Below, piece by piece: positions 55,930 to 64,000 of a stretch of 64,000 bases of DNA. Below the pieces are notes generated by a model, which had not been told where the DNA came from, searched no databases, and was given only the letters and a program-made list of their open reading frames with translations. The stretch covers positions 448,890-512,889 of the forward strand of contig SCFE01000020.1 of the NCBI GenBank assembly GCA_004352715.1. The letters run 5' to 3'. Position 1 is the first letter of the stretch. The number at the start of each line of letters is the position of its first letter. Position numbers and translations under genes: made by a program. Origin of the DNA: Hofstenia miamia. Its lineage: Eukaryota > Xenacoelomorpha > Acoela.

Positions 55930-58340
55930 ACAAATTTTATTAAATTTCCTTCAAAATGGCACCCTTGGAAGTCCCACATTTTCCCATTATTTCTGCCATT
56001 TCTGAAAACACCTATTGAATTCCTCCTTCGGAATGTTCCTCAGCTCCACTAGTTTTCATCATGATGTCTTCTCTTGACTGAAATCAGGATCACTTTAGAG
56101 TAATATTTAGCCGAGGTAATAGCCAGAAGTCACATGGTGTCATGTTGGAAGAGTAAGGAGCCTTTCGAATTACGGGCATTCTATTTTTGGCTAGAAAAGT
56201 TTGAATCACATGGGCAGAATGAGCAGAAGCATTGTCATGGTCTGGTCTGTAGCCCATACCCATGAAAATAGGCCCGTTGGCTTGTCCTTGCCCGTATACT
56301 AAGCCAGTTATGTCAGTAACTAAATGATATTTGACTAAAATTGCTTGATACTAACAAGAAAACCATTAGCAGTGCCATTAAAAAGAAACATACTTAAACT
56401 ATCATAGCCATCAATGAAGTTTACATCAATAAACAATTAAGTTTTTTGTTGAAATCACGGAAAAATTTAACTTTATAACTATAAAAACATAGTTTTGAGC
56501 AAATTAATCAGCAAGTCAACTATTGATAAAGTGCGCTTTAAATATTATAATCATAATCAGTGATAGGATTTATATGCCTACGGCATAACGCAGATTTTTA
56601 TGCATATTTCGTCACAGTTTTCTTTAACGTATATTTCCATGATAGCTCGCATATTCCATCGTATTTCACACGCGAATGTCACAGATGCCGAATATTTCCC
56701 TGAATTTTATCTGTTTTTTAACACCTCGAAACTGAAGACTCACAATTATTGGAATATTAAAGCTTACTTACTTACTGGACGTAAACTTAATGTAGGAATT
56801 GCGTTTCATCACGGTATCTTTGAGTTTTGTTCTGAAGCTATATTTATTTACACTGAGTTTGAGATACTTGATAATGTCGTAGAACTAATACAGGGAAAGA
56901 CGTACAAAGAAAAGCTAATGCCTTACAGGAAATCTTGATTTAAAATTCATGAGAACATTTGCACAAGCTATAATGAGAAATAAATCCATGCAGTTGATTT
57001 TAATCCTTTAAATGTTCCTATAAATAGAAATATGATTCTAATCTAGGTGGGTCAAATTCAAACACCACAACGAATGTTCATGACTGTTGGTTACTTGAAG
57101 CAATATTTGTGTTTATTAGTACAAATGTGCATACCTTGGTAATTAAATAACTTTTCTTTTTAATGTAATTTTTATACATATTTAAAAGCATATTTTCGAA
57201 ATTTCGGTGCATTATTTGACGACGAATATTTCCGGATATTTTCTAAAAATAAATCCGGGCCCTAACCAAACAGAATGAAAATCATTAAATTTAAATTTCA
57301 ATGTACGGCTTGTATGACATTGAAAAATAATTAAATTAAATCAATTCGTCTTTTGAAGTTAGCTTCTTATGTTACAATATGTAATGCACACAAGTACTAT
57401 ATTATTAATAATGCAATATCAGAAGATGACAATGAAATTTTATTCTTTAAAATTTATGAAGGCAACGAATTTTATGTACAAGGTTGGTATTACACCAAAC
57501 ACATGTACATAGATGTATAGAATAGACCTAATATGCATCAAAGAAATGATTTCAAGATTATAGATAATCGAGTAACAACGACAAATATTCATGCAGAGCC
57601 CATATGCCCTCACCATGCCCGTAGTATAAAAGCCCGTGTCCATAAACATTTGTCCGTGCCTATTACCGGCCCTACCCCAGGTTATGGTGAAGCTGAAAAT
57701 TATTGCAGCCCACATGACTGGCCGCTTTCTCTGCACAGCAGTGCAAGGCGTCTAAGAACTCCCAAGTGATACTCTTTGTTGACTGTTTGTCCTTCCGGCG
57801 CGTATTTGTGATAAACAATTCCCTGGTAATCAAAATAGCATGTCAACATCACTTTGATGTTGCTGCAAACCTGTCTTGCTTTTTTTGGACTTGGAGATTT
57901 CAAATGCCTCTATTGTAAAGATTGATACTTGGTTTCAGGGTCATAACCGTCAACCCTAGTTTCATCACCAGTGATGATAGTGTTCATAAACTCTGGATCA
58001 TTGTTTGCAATATCCAGCATGTCCTGAGCAATTTCTTTCTCTAGTTCTTTTTGTAGTTCTGTGAAAAGCTTAGGAATGAACTTGGTGACACTCTCCGCAA
58101 GCAAAAATCTTCAGTTAAGATGGAGTGCACTGACCTGTGCTTATTCCAACTTCATCGACAATTTCTCTTACTGTTAAACAACGACCTTCAATCACTATTC
58201 GCGTACCTTCTCTATCACATTTTTCGTTTGGCTGGTGAGTGGTCTTCCAGATCGTGGCTCACTATCTGTTGATATTCAGCTATTTTGAAGAGATTGAACC
58301 ACTCCTTTATCTGAGTCTTGCTTAAAGCCTCTTCTCCAAG
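55930..58340 (-). pseudogene. mariner DD34D transposase, split and decayed
   Basis: From 58340 downward the minus strand gives GEEALSKTQIKEWFN, SEPRSGRPLTSQTKNV, GRCLTVREIVDEVGIS, KLFTELQKELEKE, TIITGDETRVDGYDPETK (first catalytic Asp), SPSPKKARQVCSNIKVML, FDYQGIVYHKYAPEGQTVN and LRRLALLCRES. After the 1.44-kb insertion it resumes at about 56250 with HDNASAHSAHVIQTFLAKN (second Asp) and APYSSNMTPCDFWLLPR (third Asp). W/Y of DETWVYGYD are Arg/Asp, and frames shift several times. The catalytic triad is still readable, but the gene is broken. Confidence 0.8.
56242..57683. mobile_element. Unclassified 1442-bp insertion in mariner
   Basis: ATGGT occurs at 56237-56241 and 57684-57688, flanking the insertion; together the outer sequences restore the mariner QLHHDN region. 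Ends read CTGGTCTGTAGCCC and (complement) AACCTGGGGTAGGGCC. Both flanking zones are unusually GC-rich with repeated GGGC/GCCC motifs (GCCCGTAGTATAAAAGCCCG at 57617). Inside, 56600-56938 is a 112-codon plus frame of unknown type (FHRISHANVTDAEYF..). The class is not known. Confidence 0.6.
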
Positions 58341-58641
58341 AATTTGTCGAATCTTTCAAATTCTGTCCATATGAGTATTGCCAAGCTTTGGCAAAATTTA
58401 TTGCAATACCTTTGTCCAATACGTTCTGTCATTGAAATGCAATTTTTCTCAAAACAAAAACTACGACAACATGCTATGCACATGCACAAAATAATTGATA
58501 GAGAAAGAATGGATCGGCTGATTGACTTGAAATGCCTCACACATACTTTAGTGATTATGACCTCATAATGCATCAAAATATCTTCGCTCGCATGGCATTA
58601 CGTTTGACAACAAAAAGTCGCATACTTTTTGAACAGAACTC

Positions 58642-59020
58642 GTGCATTTTTATGCTTAGCAATTTCTACGTGTCCATGCATTATGAAAAGTTAAATCTTC
58701 TTTGTATTTGTTAATATCAGTCTAAATATGCTAAAACCATTCAAAATGTATATGGTTGCTTAGTAAAACAAATGAATTAAATTTGTGTGTCTGCCCCTTT
58801 TTCTGTGTGTCTGTTACTAAAGGTATTTTATCACCGTCTTAGATTTTCTGTTACACAATGGGATGTACGTGCAATGCAAGCTAAACCTTTAATTATACTG
58901 ACACGACCACTTGGCGCGTGATGCCTTAAACTGGATAGTCAATTGAATATTCCGAATACTGGATAATTCCAGATAATTTAACTGCCGGATACCGGATAAT
59001 GTATTTTTCAATTATTACTA
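58642..59020. other. Interval without recognised gene
   Basis: AT-rich. Near 58950-59000 it has clustered GGATA/CCGGATA motifs (ACTGGATAATTCC, TGCCGGATACCGG). No open frame. Confidence 0.4.
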
Positions 59021-59023
59021 GGG

Positions 59024-59130
59024 GAACCAGAAATATGACTTTAAAAAACAAAATATGACCTTATTTTTATGACAAAATATGACGGAATTTAGGTAAAGAT
59101 GCCCTAAAATATGACCATCCATTTTTCAAA
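59024..59130. repeat. AAATATGAC short-repeat cluster, probable hAT subterminal region
   Basis: AATATGAC occurs about five times between 59030 and 59120, starting after GGGGAACCAGAAATATGAC. Clustered short motifs near a terminus are common in hAT elements, and a hAT C-terminus lies next to it. Confidence 0.5.
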
Positions 59131-59224
59131 ATGATGCATTTAAGCAATATAAAACGCTTTTCTATTACTGAAAACAAGATATAAAACAAACACAAAAACT
59201 CTTGCATTATAATAAGTTCATTTT

Positions 59225-59400
59225 TTAAAGCAACTGCATCACTAAATTATAATAACAGCACATACATTTCCATATATTTTTGTGGTTAAGATTTCTGTCA
59301 TAGGCTATGAGTTTTCTTAACATAGCGAAACATTTTTCAACTGCAGCCGATGTCGCTTGACATTTTCGTAACTTGACATACAATTCCGATTAAATGTCCA
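59225..59400 (-). pseudogene. hAT-type transposase C-terminal (dimerisation-like) fragment
   Basis: On the minus strand KLRKCQATSAAVEKCFAML is followed by RKLIAYDRNLNHKNIWKCM and a TAA at 59227-59225. The pattern xTSAAVERxFSMLxKLxxxDRNxxxxN recalls the C-terminus of hAT-related transposases. Only about 55 codons remain. Confidence 0.5.
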
Positions 59401-59404
59401 TCCC

Positions 59405-60025
59405 TTTTCTAATCAAGGGTGGGAGTAATGTCAACATTAGGTTAAATTTCAACTCTGTCAAACATTGAACAACTTTGATATTTTATGATAGCAGCCTTAA
59501 TTAACGCCACTAGATTGTCAACCCTCATACATTTTGCCTGAACACGCATGGCACTAAATAATATTGGCACTAAGATAATAATGTATATAGTTCCTTTAAT
59601 ATATTTTCAGCTGCCAAAATCAGGCTTGTCAACCAACCGACATTTTTAAGCTCGGCTCGTTTTAATTTTAGGTATTTGCGGCTTGAATCAGCTCGGCTTG
59701 TCACTTACTTAAAATCTTTCAATGAGGCTTGTTTTAGCTCAATATTCTTATAGTTTTGGGCTCTCAGAAGGTTGTACATAGCTGTTCTTATTATCCTATT
59801 ATTTAATAATTATTTTAAAATAAGACTATGAGTGAGGTATATTGAATGAATAATAAGAAAAATTTGCATAATCAGATTAACAAGCAATAATTTTGCTTGG
59901 CTGAAAAGGCTAGTTGTATAATTAATGTGGTGCTCAAGCCAGCGACATTTAACAATTGAACTTCTTGCACGTTAGGCCAGGAAGTACATTAATTGCAATT
60001 GAATATATATATATATATATATATA
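59405..60025. other. Interval without recognised gene, ends in (TA)n
   Basis: Contains GGCTCGTTTTAA / GGCTTGTTTTAG direct near-repeats at about 59650-59735; otherwise AT-rich. It probably includes upstream hAT remnants too decayed to read. Confidence 0.35.
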
Positions 60026-61025
60026 NNNNNNNNNNNNNNNNNNNNNNNNNNNNNNNNNNNNNNNNNNNNNNNNNNNNNNNNNNNNNNNNNNNNNNNNNNN
60101 NNNNNNNNNNNNNNNNNNNNNNNNNNNNNNNNNNNNNNNNNNNNNNNNNNNNNNNNNNNNNNNNNNNNNNNNNNNNNNNNNNNNNNNNNNNNNNNNNNNN
60201 NNNNNNNNNNNNNNNNNNNNNNNNNNNNNNNNNNNNNNNNNNNNNNNNNNNNNNNNNNNNNNNNNNNNNNNNNNNNNNNNNNNNNNNNNNNNNNNNNNNN
60301 NNNNNNNNNNNNNNNNNNNNNNNNNNNNNNNNNNNNNNNNNNNNNNNNNNNNNNNNNNNNNNNNNNNNNNNNNNNNNNNNNNNNNNNNNNNNNNNNNNNN
60401 NNNNNNNNNNNNNNNNNNNNNNNNNNNNNNNNNNNNNNNNNNNNNNNNNNNNNNNNNNNNNNNNNNNNNNNNNNNNNNNNNNNNNNNNNNNNNNNNNNNN
60501 NNNNNNNNNNNNNNNNNNNNNNNNNNNNNNNNNNNNNNNNNNNNNNNNNNNNNNNNNNNNNNNNNNNNNNNNNNNNNNNNNNNNNNNNNNNNNNNNNNNN
60601 NNNNNNNNNNNNNNNNNNNNNNNNNNNNNNNNNNNNNNNNNNNNNNNNNNNNNNNNNNNNNNNNNNNNNNNNNNNNNNNNNNNNNNNNNNNNNNNNNNNN
60701 NNNNNNNNNNNNNNNNNNNNNNNNNNNNNNNNNNNNNNNNNNNNNNNNNNNNNNNNNNNNNNNNNNNNNNNNNNNNNNNNNNNNNNNNNNNNNNNNNNNN
60801 NNNNNNNNNNNNNNNNNNNNNNNNNNNNNNNNNNNNNNNNNNNNNNNNNNNNNNNNNNNNNNNNNNNNNNNNNNNNNNNNNNNNNNNNNNNNNNNNNNNN
60901 NNNNNNNNNNNNNNNNNNNNNNNNNNNNNNNNNNNNNNNNNNNNNNNNNNNNNNNNNNNNNNNNNNNNNNNNNNNNNNNNNNNNNNNNNNNNNNNNNNNN
61001 NNNNNNNNNNNNNNNNNNNNNNNNN
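60026..61025. other. Assembly gap (N), exactly 1000 bp, bordered by (TA)n
   Basis: Exactly 1000 Ns, likely a nominal scaffold gap. Microsatellite on both sides, so real length is unknown. Confidence 0.95.
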
Positions 61026-61064
61026 CTATCTATCTATATATATATATATATATATACATATATA

Positions 61065-61617
61065 CAGTACTGGAACAAAGAATTCGGCCACCCAAATATT
61101 TCTAAGAAATAGACTCCAAGAATGTCATGGTTATTTCTTAGTTAGATTTGGGGTTGCAGAAAGAGGAATTCATCAATGTTGAGACAAAATTATCAATGTT
61201 CAATTTAAATCTCAAGGAGAAATGCTACAATGCTTGTAGTTTGCTAATCTTTTCTTGGAAAATGTATTCGGTCATTTTAGAACAAATCAGAGAATCAGAA
61301 AAAAAATTTTATTTGTTGAACTTTTTTCAGTCTATTTGTATTGAAAATGACTAATAACAGTCTTTCTACGTCATTTATGATGCCTGGTTACGTAGCTCTT
61401 GCCATCCGCGAGTTGATTATCTCCAAACATTTGGAAGGGATGAATCAACGTAATATAGCCCGACTAGTAGAGCGACCTCGAACCTACTGCGGGGACATCA
61501 TTAGACGTTTCACTTCTGAAAAAATTATTGCCACAAGCCAAAATCCGGAAAACCAAAGAAGACCTCCAAAACCTCCCAATCAACTCTTATGTGAATTTTA
61601 AATCCAAATCCCAGGCA
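61065..61617 (+). pseudogene. Truncated Tc1-like element, 5' part (copy 1)
   Basis: CAGTACTGGAACAAAG begins directly after a TA (61063-61064). The frame from 61347 reads TNNSLSTSFMMPGYVALAIR, then HLEGMNQRNIARLVERPR, the N-terminal helix-turn-helix of Tc1 transposases. Homology with copy 2 ends near 61617. It is then fused to unrelated coding-like sequence. Confidence 0.75.
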
Positions 61618-61799
61618 GCTGTGCATTCATTTAGTCATCATCTCTGGTATCTAATGGAACAGTTGGTAGGGTTGGCTTTTTTGACGAATCAATTGATGTT
61701 AATACCAAAAAGGCGATGATAATGGCTTTTCAGAGAGATGGAAGTCTTTAAACAGCAAAAAGATTGTGCCTTGACATGGGCAGCATTTCGTCTAGAGAC

Positions 61800-61971
61800 A
61801 TCTCAAATTTCGTAACAGCTAACACTCGACGTTTTTCTTGCATATATTGATTCGCCCACTAGATTTCTTGAAGTAGATCCAGCAACTTGGAATGAGAGAG
61901 GCGATTACTTGCACGCGATGGATAAAGTAAAATCCCTCAAAGTGACTAATGACTTTTCTGAACGAGGTGTA
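61800..61971 (+). pseudogene. Fragment of an unidentified transposon-like ORF
   Basis: An open frame LDVFLAYIDSPTRFLEV, NERGDYLHAMDKV, SLKVTNDFSERG is cut exactly by the Tc1 insertion at 61972. The ending VxNDxxERG recalls a widespread repetitive invertebrate protein associated with transposons. Family not certain. Confidence 0.35.
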
Positions 61972-63605
61972 CAGTACTGGAAAAAAGAATTCGGCCATCC
62001 ATGATTTGCCATAAATATTTCCAAGAAATGTTCGCCAAAATGTCATTGGTATTTTTAAATTAGATTTGGTGTGGCAGAAAGAGGATTTCATCAATGTTGA
62101 GACATAGTTATCGCTGTTTACTTTAAATCTCAAGGAGAAATTCTACAATGCTTGTAGTTAGCTAATCTTTTCTTGAAAAATGGTTTCGGACACTTCAGAC
62201 CAAATCAGAGAATCTGCTAAGAAGTTTCATTATGTGAGCTTTTTTCAGTCTATTTATATTGAAAATGTCTAATAACAGTCTTTCTTCGCCATATATGATG
62301 CCTGGTTACGTACCTCATGCCATCCGCGAGTTGATTATCTCCAAACATTTGGAAGGCATGACTCAACGTAGTATAGCCCGACTTGTAGAACGACCTCGAA
62401 GTACTGTCGGGGATATCACCATGCGGTTCACATCTGATAACATCATTGCCCCCAAGCCAAAGTCCGAAACCCCAAAGAAGACCTCCAAAACCTCCCAATC
62501 AGCACTTGGGTGCCTTTCAAAGCGAAATCCCAGGAAGATTTTAGAGGAAATTTGCAAGGAATGGGCTGATGGTCACCTCGTGATAGCAAGAAGTGTGGGA
62601 AACATCCTGAAGAAGTACTCAATTGGGAACTTCGTGGCACCCAGAAAGCCATTCTTAACCTCAAAGCAAAGATTACGCCGGGTGAGGTGGGCCAATTTAA
62701 TGAAACACTATTAATCTGTTCATTGGTTTAATATTATATTTTAAGATGAGTCAAGTTTTGAGCTATACTAATCGAAAAGAATGTTGATAAGGAGACAAAC
62801 TGGGTAGAAGTTCAGATTCTTGCCTCAACTTACTCGGGGATCATGAATTATGGTGGGAAATCTGTAATGATATGTGGTACAATATGAAAGTGTGCCTTTC
62901 GCAAGATTGTTCACATCACTGGTATTCTCCTAAGCTCTTGATATGCTCGGATTCTAGAAAAGTGACTCTTGCCACTCCTTACAAGTGATCAACATATCAG
63001 CAGGCTGGTGCTCCATGTCATACCTCAAAAGAAATGACAACAATAGTGCGGTTGCTATCTCTGCTGACTGGCTTCCAGACCTTACATTTATCGAAAATAT
63101 GTGGAAATAGGTCAAATATCGAATTGGACAGCATACTCTTCACACTGAAGACGAGCTGTGGACCGCAATGAAGAAAGAATTTTATGTAATTCCCAACAGC
63201 TCTATTAAAAGACTTTTTGCTTCTATCCCTGATCGCCTTGAAGCTGTATATTCGCTCAAAGATACACCCTACAAAATATTAGAAGAGACAATTTTGTTGC
63301 TAAGGGCTTGTATTGCATCAAATATTAATCTATGTATCTTATATTTTGAAATCACTTTTTTTGGATTTGCTCATTTGTTTAAATTTTTTCATTTGGCAGA
63401 ATACATTTTTCCAATACAAGTTTTTTAATTTTGATTAAAAATTAATAACCAAATGTTATTCTACATATTTTATGGTATTAGACATACAAAGTTTCTTTTC
63501 TTAATCAAAATAACACTTAGTTATAGTTTTAGGCACACTATATCCAATGAATGTTCAATATTTATTCAAAACAGCAAGGTGGTCGAATATATGTTTCCAG
63601 TACTG
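61972..63605 (+). mobile_element. Tc1-like element, both ends present (copy 2)
   Basis: Ends CAGTACTGGAAAAAAG and (complement of right end) CAGTACTGGAAACATATATT, flanked by TA at 61970-61971 and 63606-63607. Length 1634 bp, the normal Tc1 size. The TA(TA)n microsatellite adjoins the right end. Confidence 0.85.
62259..63330 (+). pseudogene. Tc1-like transposase, decayed (copy 2)
   Basis: 62265-62714 encodes the bipartite DNA-binding region: SKHLEGMTQRSIARLVERPR, STVGDI, then EEICKEWADGHLVIARSV, GNILKKYSI and RKPFLTSKQRLRRVRWA. A stop follows LMKHY. Beyond it the first catalytic Asp (DESSFEL, 62744) and the final IENMWK block (about 63093) remain, but the second Asp block reads QQAGAPCHTSK (about 63000), with Ala for Asp. 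The C-terminus 63168-63330 is open (KRLFASIPDRLEAV). Multiple stops lie between. Confidence 0.85.
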
Positions 63606-63607
63606 TA

Positions 63608-63629
63608 CAATATATATATATATATATAT
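63608..63629. repeat. (TA)n microsatellite
   Basis: About 22 bp of TA repeats immediately after the Tc1 right end. Confidence 0.9.
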
Positions 63630-63960
63630 ATAAGTTTGCTTTTAAGGGAAGCAGTAGTCAGTTTTGCATCAGATCAGAACTTCTTAGCCGTCTTTGACTG
63701 TTGTTTACTAAAAGCAAATTTGGCATTAATCATTATACGTATTTTACAGCTACTTTGTTATAGTATTTTACCCAGATTTTTTGGTACTGTTATATATATA
63801 TTGCTGTTAAAGGATGCAGTAGCTAGTTTTGCATCAGATTAGAACTTCTTAGCCGTATTTGAATGTAGTTGACTAAAACCAAATTTGGCATTAATCATAA
63901 TACGTATTTTACAGCTACTTTGTTATGGTATTACACCCAGATTTTTTTTGGCACTGTTAA
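63630..63960. repeat. 165-bp tandem repeat, two copies
   Basis: The segment containing GTTTTGCATCAGATYAGAAC, TTAGCCGT and TTTGGCATTAATCATWATAC occurs at about 63651 and again 165 bp later, each copy preceded by a short (TA)n. Non-coding; the array may continue beyond the window only if further copies lie right of 64000. Confidence 0.8.
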
Positions 63961-64000
63961 AACTACATGAATTGGCTAATAAAGGTGTGGTTTACCTAAA

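Larger units (their letters stand above)
55871..58641 (-). mobile_element. mariner element, interrupted by a 1.44-kb insertion
   Basis: The left end GAGTGTCTGTTTAAAATG and the right end (complement) GAGTTCTGTTCAAAAAG, continuing TATGCGACTTT, are mariner-type terminal repeats. Without the insertion (56242-57683) the element is about 1.33 kb, the normal mariner size. The transposase runs on the minus strand. A flanking TA was not read cleanly at either end. Confidence 0.7.

Noticed and set aside
57533-57769. 78-codon plus frame over the mariner insertion edge
   Set aside because: Spans the boundary between the inserted element and the antisense strand of mariner; not a gene.
59956-61182. A 370-408 codon frame across the 1000-N gap
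   Set aside because: Nearly all residues are unknown and the rest is TA/TATC microsatellite.
1-64000. CRISPR arrays, bacterial operons, rRNA or tRNA genes
   Set aside because: Checked by eye for regular spaced repeats, cloverleaf-like segments and Shine-Dalgarno spaced gene runs; none seen, and the content is clearly eukaryotic.

Overview
The window is AT-rich, repeat-dense DNA from an animal, most likely an invertebrate. The evidence is spliced-looking coding pieces, long (TA)n microsatellites, and a mix of animal-type transposons: Ty3/gypsy LTR elements, a Penelope-like element with a GIY-YIG domain, and hAT, piggyBac, Merlin, mariner and Tc1 DNA transposons. The species cannot be fixed from the sequence. 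No bacterial-style operon, CRISPR array, rRNA or tRNA gene was seen. Almost every recognisable coding stretch is a decayed transposon. Host-gene candidates are few: a probable short-chain dehydrogenase terminal piece (587-712), a possible exon at 162-290, and one compact secreted-protein ORF at 47773-48222.

The main architecture is a diverged tandem segmental duplication. Unit 1 runs from about 2.55 to 26.9 kb and unit 2 from about 33.0 to 52.14 kb. Collinear blocks recur in the same order and orientation at offsets of about 24-30 kb: gypsy pol and gag, its 5' LTR, several kilobases of single-copy-like flank, a Tc1 fragment, and a 3' block at 25.7-26.9 / 50.8-52.1 kb. Unit-specific insertions explain most offset changes. 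Unit 1 alone carries two solo LTRs with 4-bp target duplications (7916-9003 and 15819-16955), each with an empty site in unit 2. It also has a hAT-like element (5145-7652) that contains a piggyBac (5629-6931). A third LTR inside the reverse transcriptase is shared by both units, so it predates the duplication. The middles of the units (21.5-25.7 and 46.6-50.8 kb) are not visibly homologous; the secreted-protein ORF lies in the unit 2 middle.

Layout: 0-0.9 kb candidate host exons; 1.65-2.4 kb Penelope-like 3' end; 2.55-26.9 kb unit 1; 27.0-28.4 kb Merlin remnant; 28.4-32 kb unidentified decayed coding stretch and two convergent LTRs; 32.2-52.14 kb gypsy integrase and unit 2; 52.3-55.5 kb a second, plus-strand gypsy-like relic; 55.9-58.6 kb a mariner split by a 1.44-kb insertion; 59.0-59.4 kb a hAT C-terminus; 61.06-63.6 kb two Tc1 copies; 63.63-63.96 kb a 165-bp tandem repeat.

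Several gaps are flanked by the same sequence on both sides (12191, 24047, 24546, 51069, and less exactly 44156). These look like unmerged contig overlaps, so some apparent local duplications are assembly artefacts. Annotations rest on reading the sequence and recalling families; no search was run.
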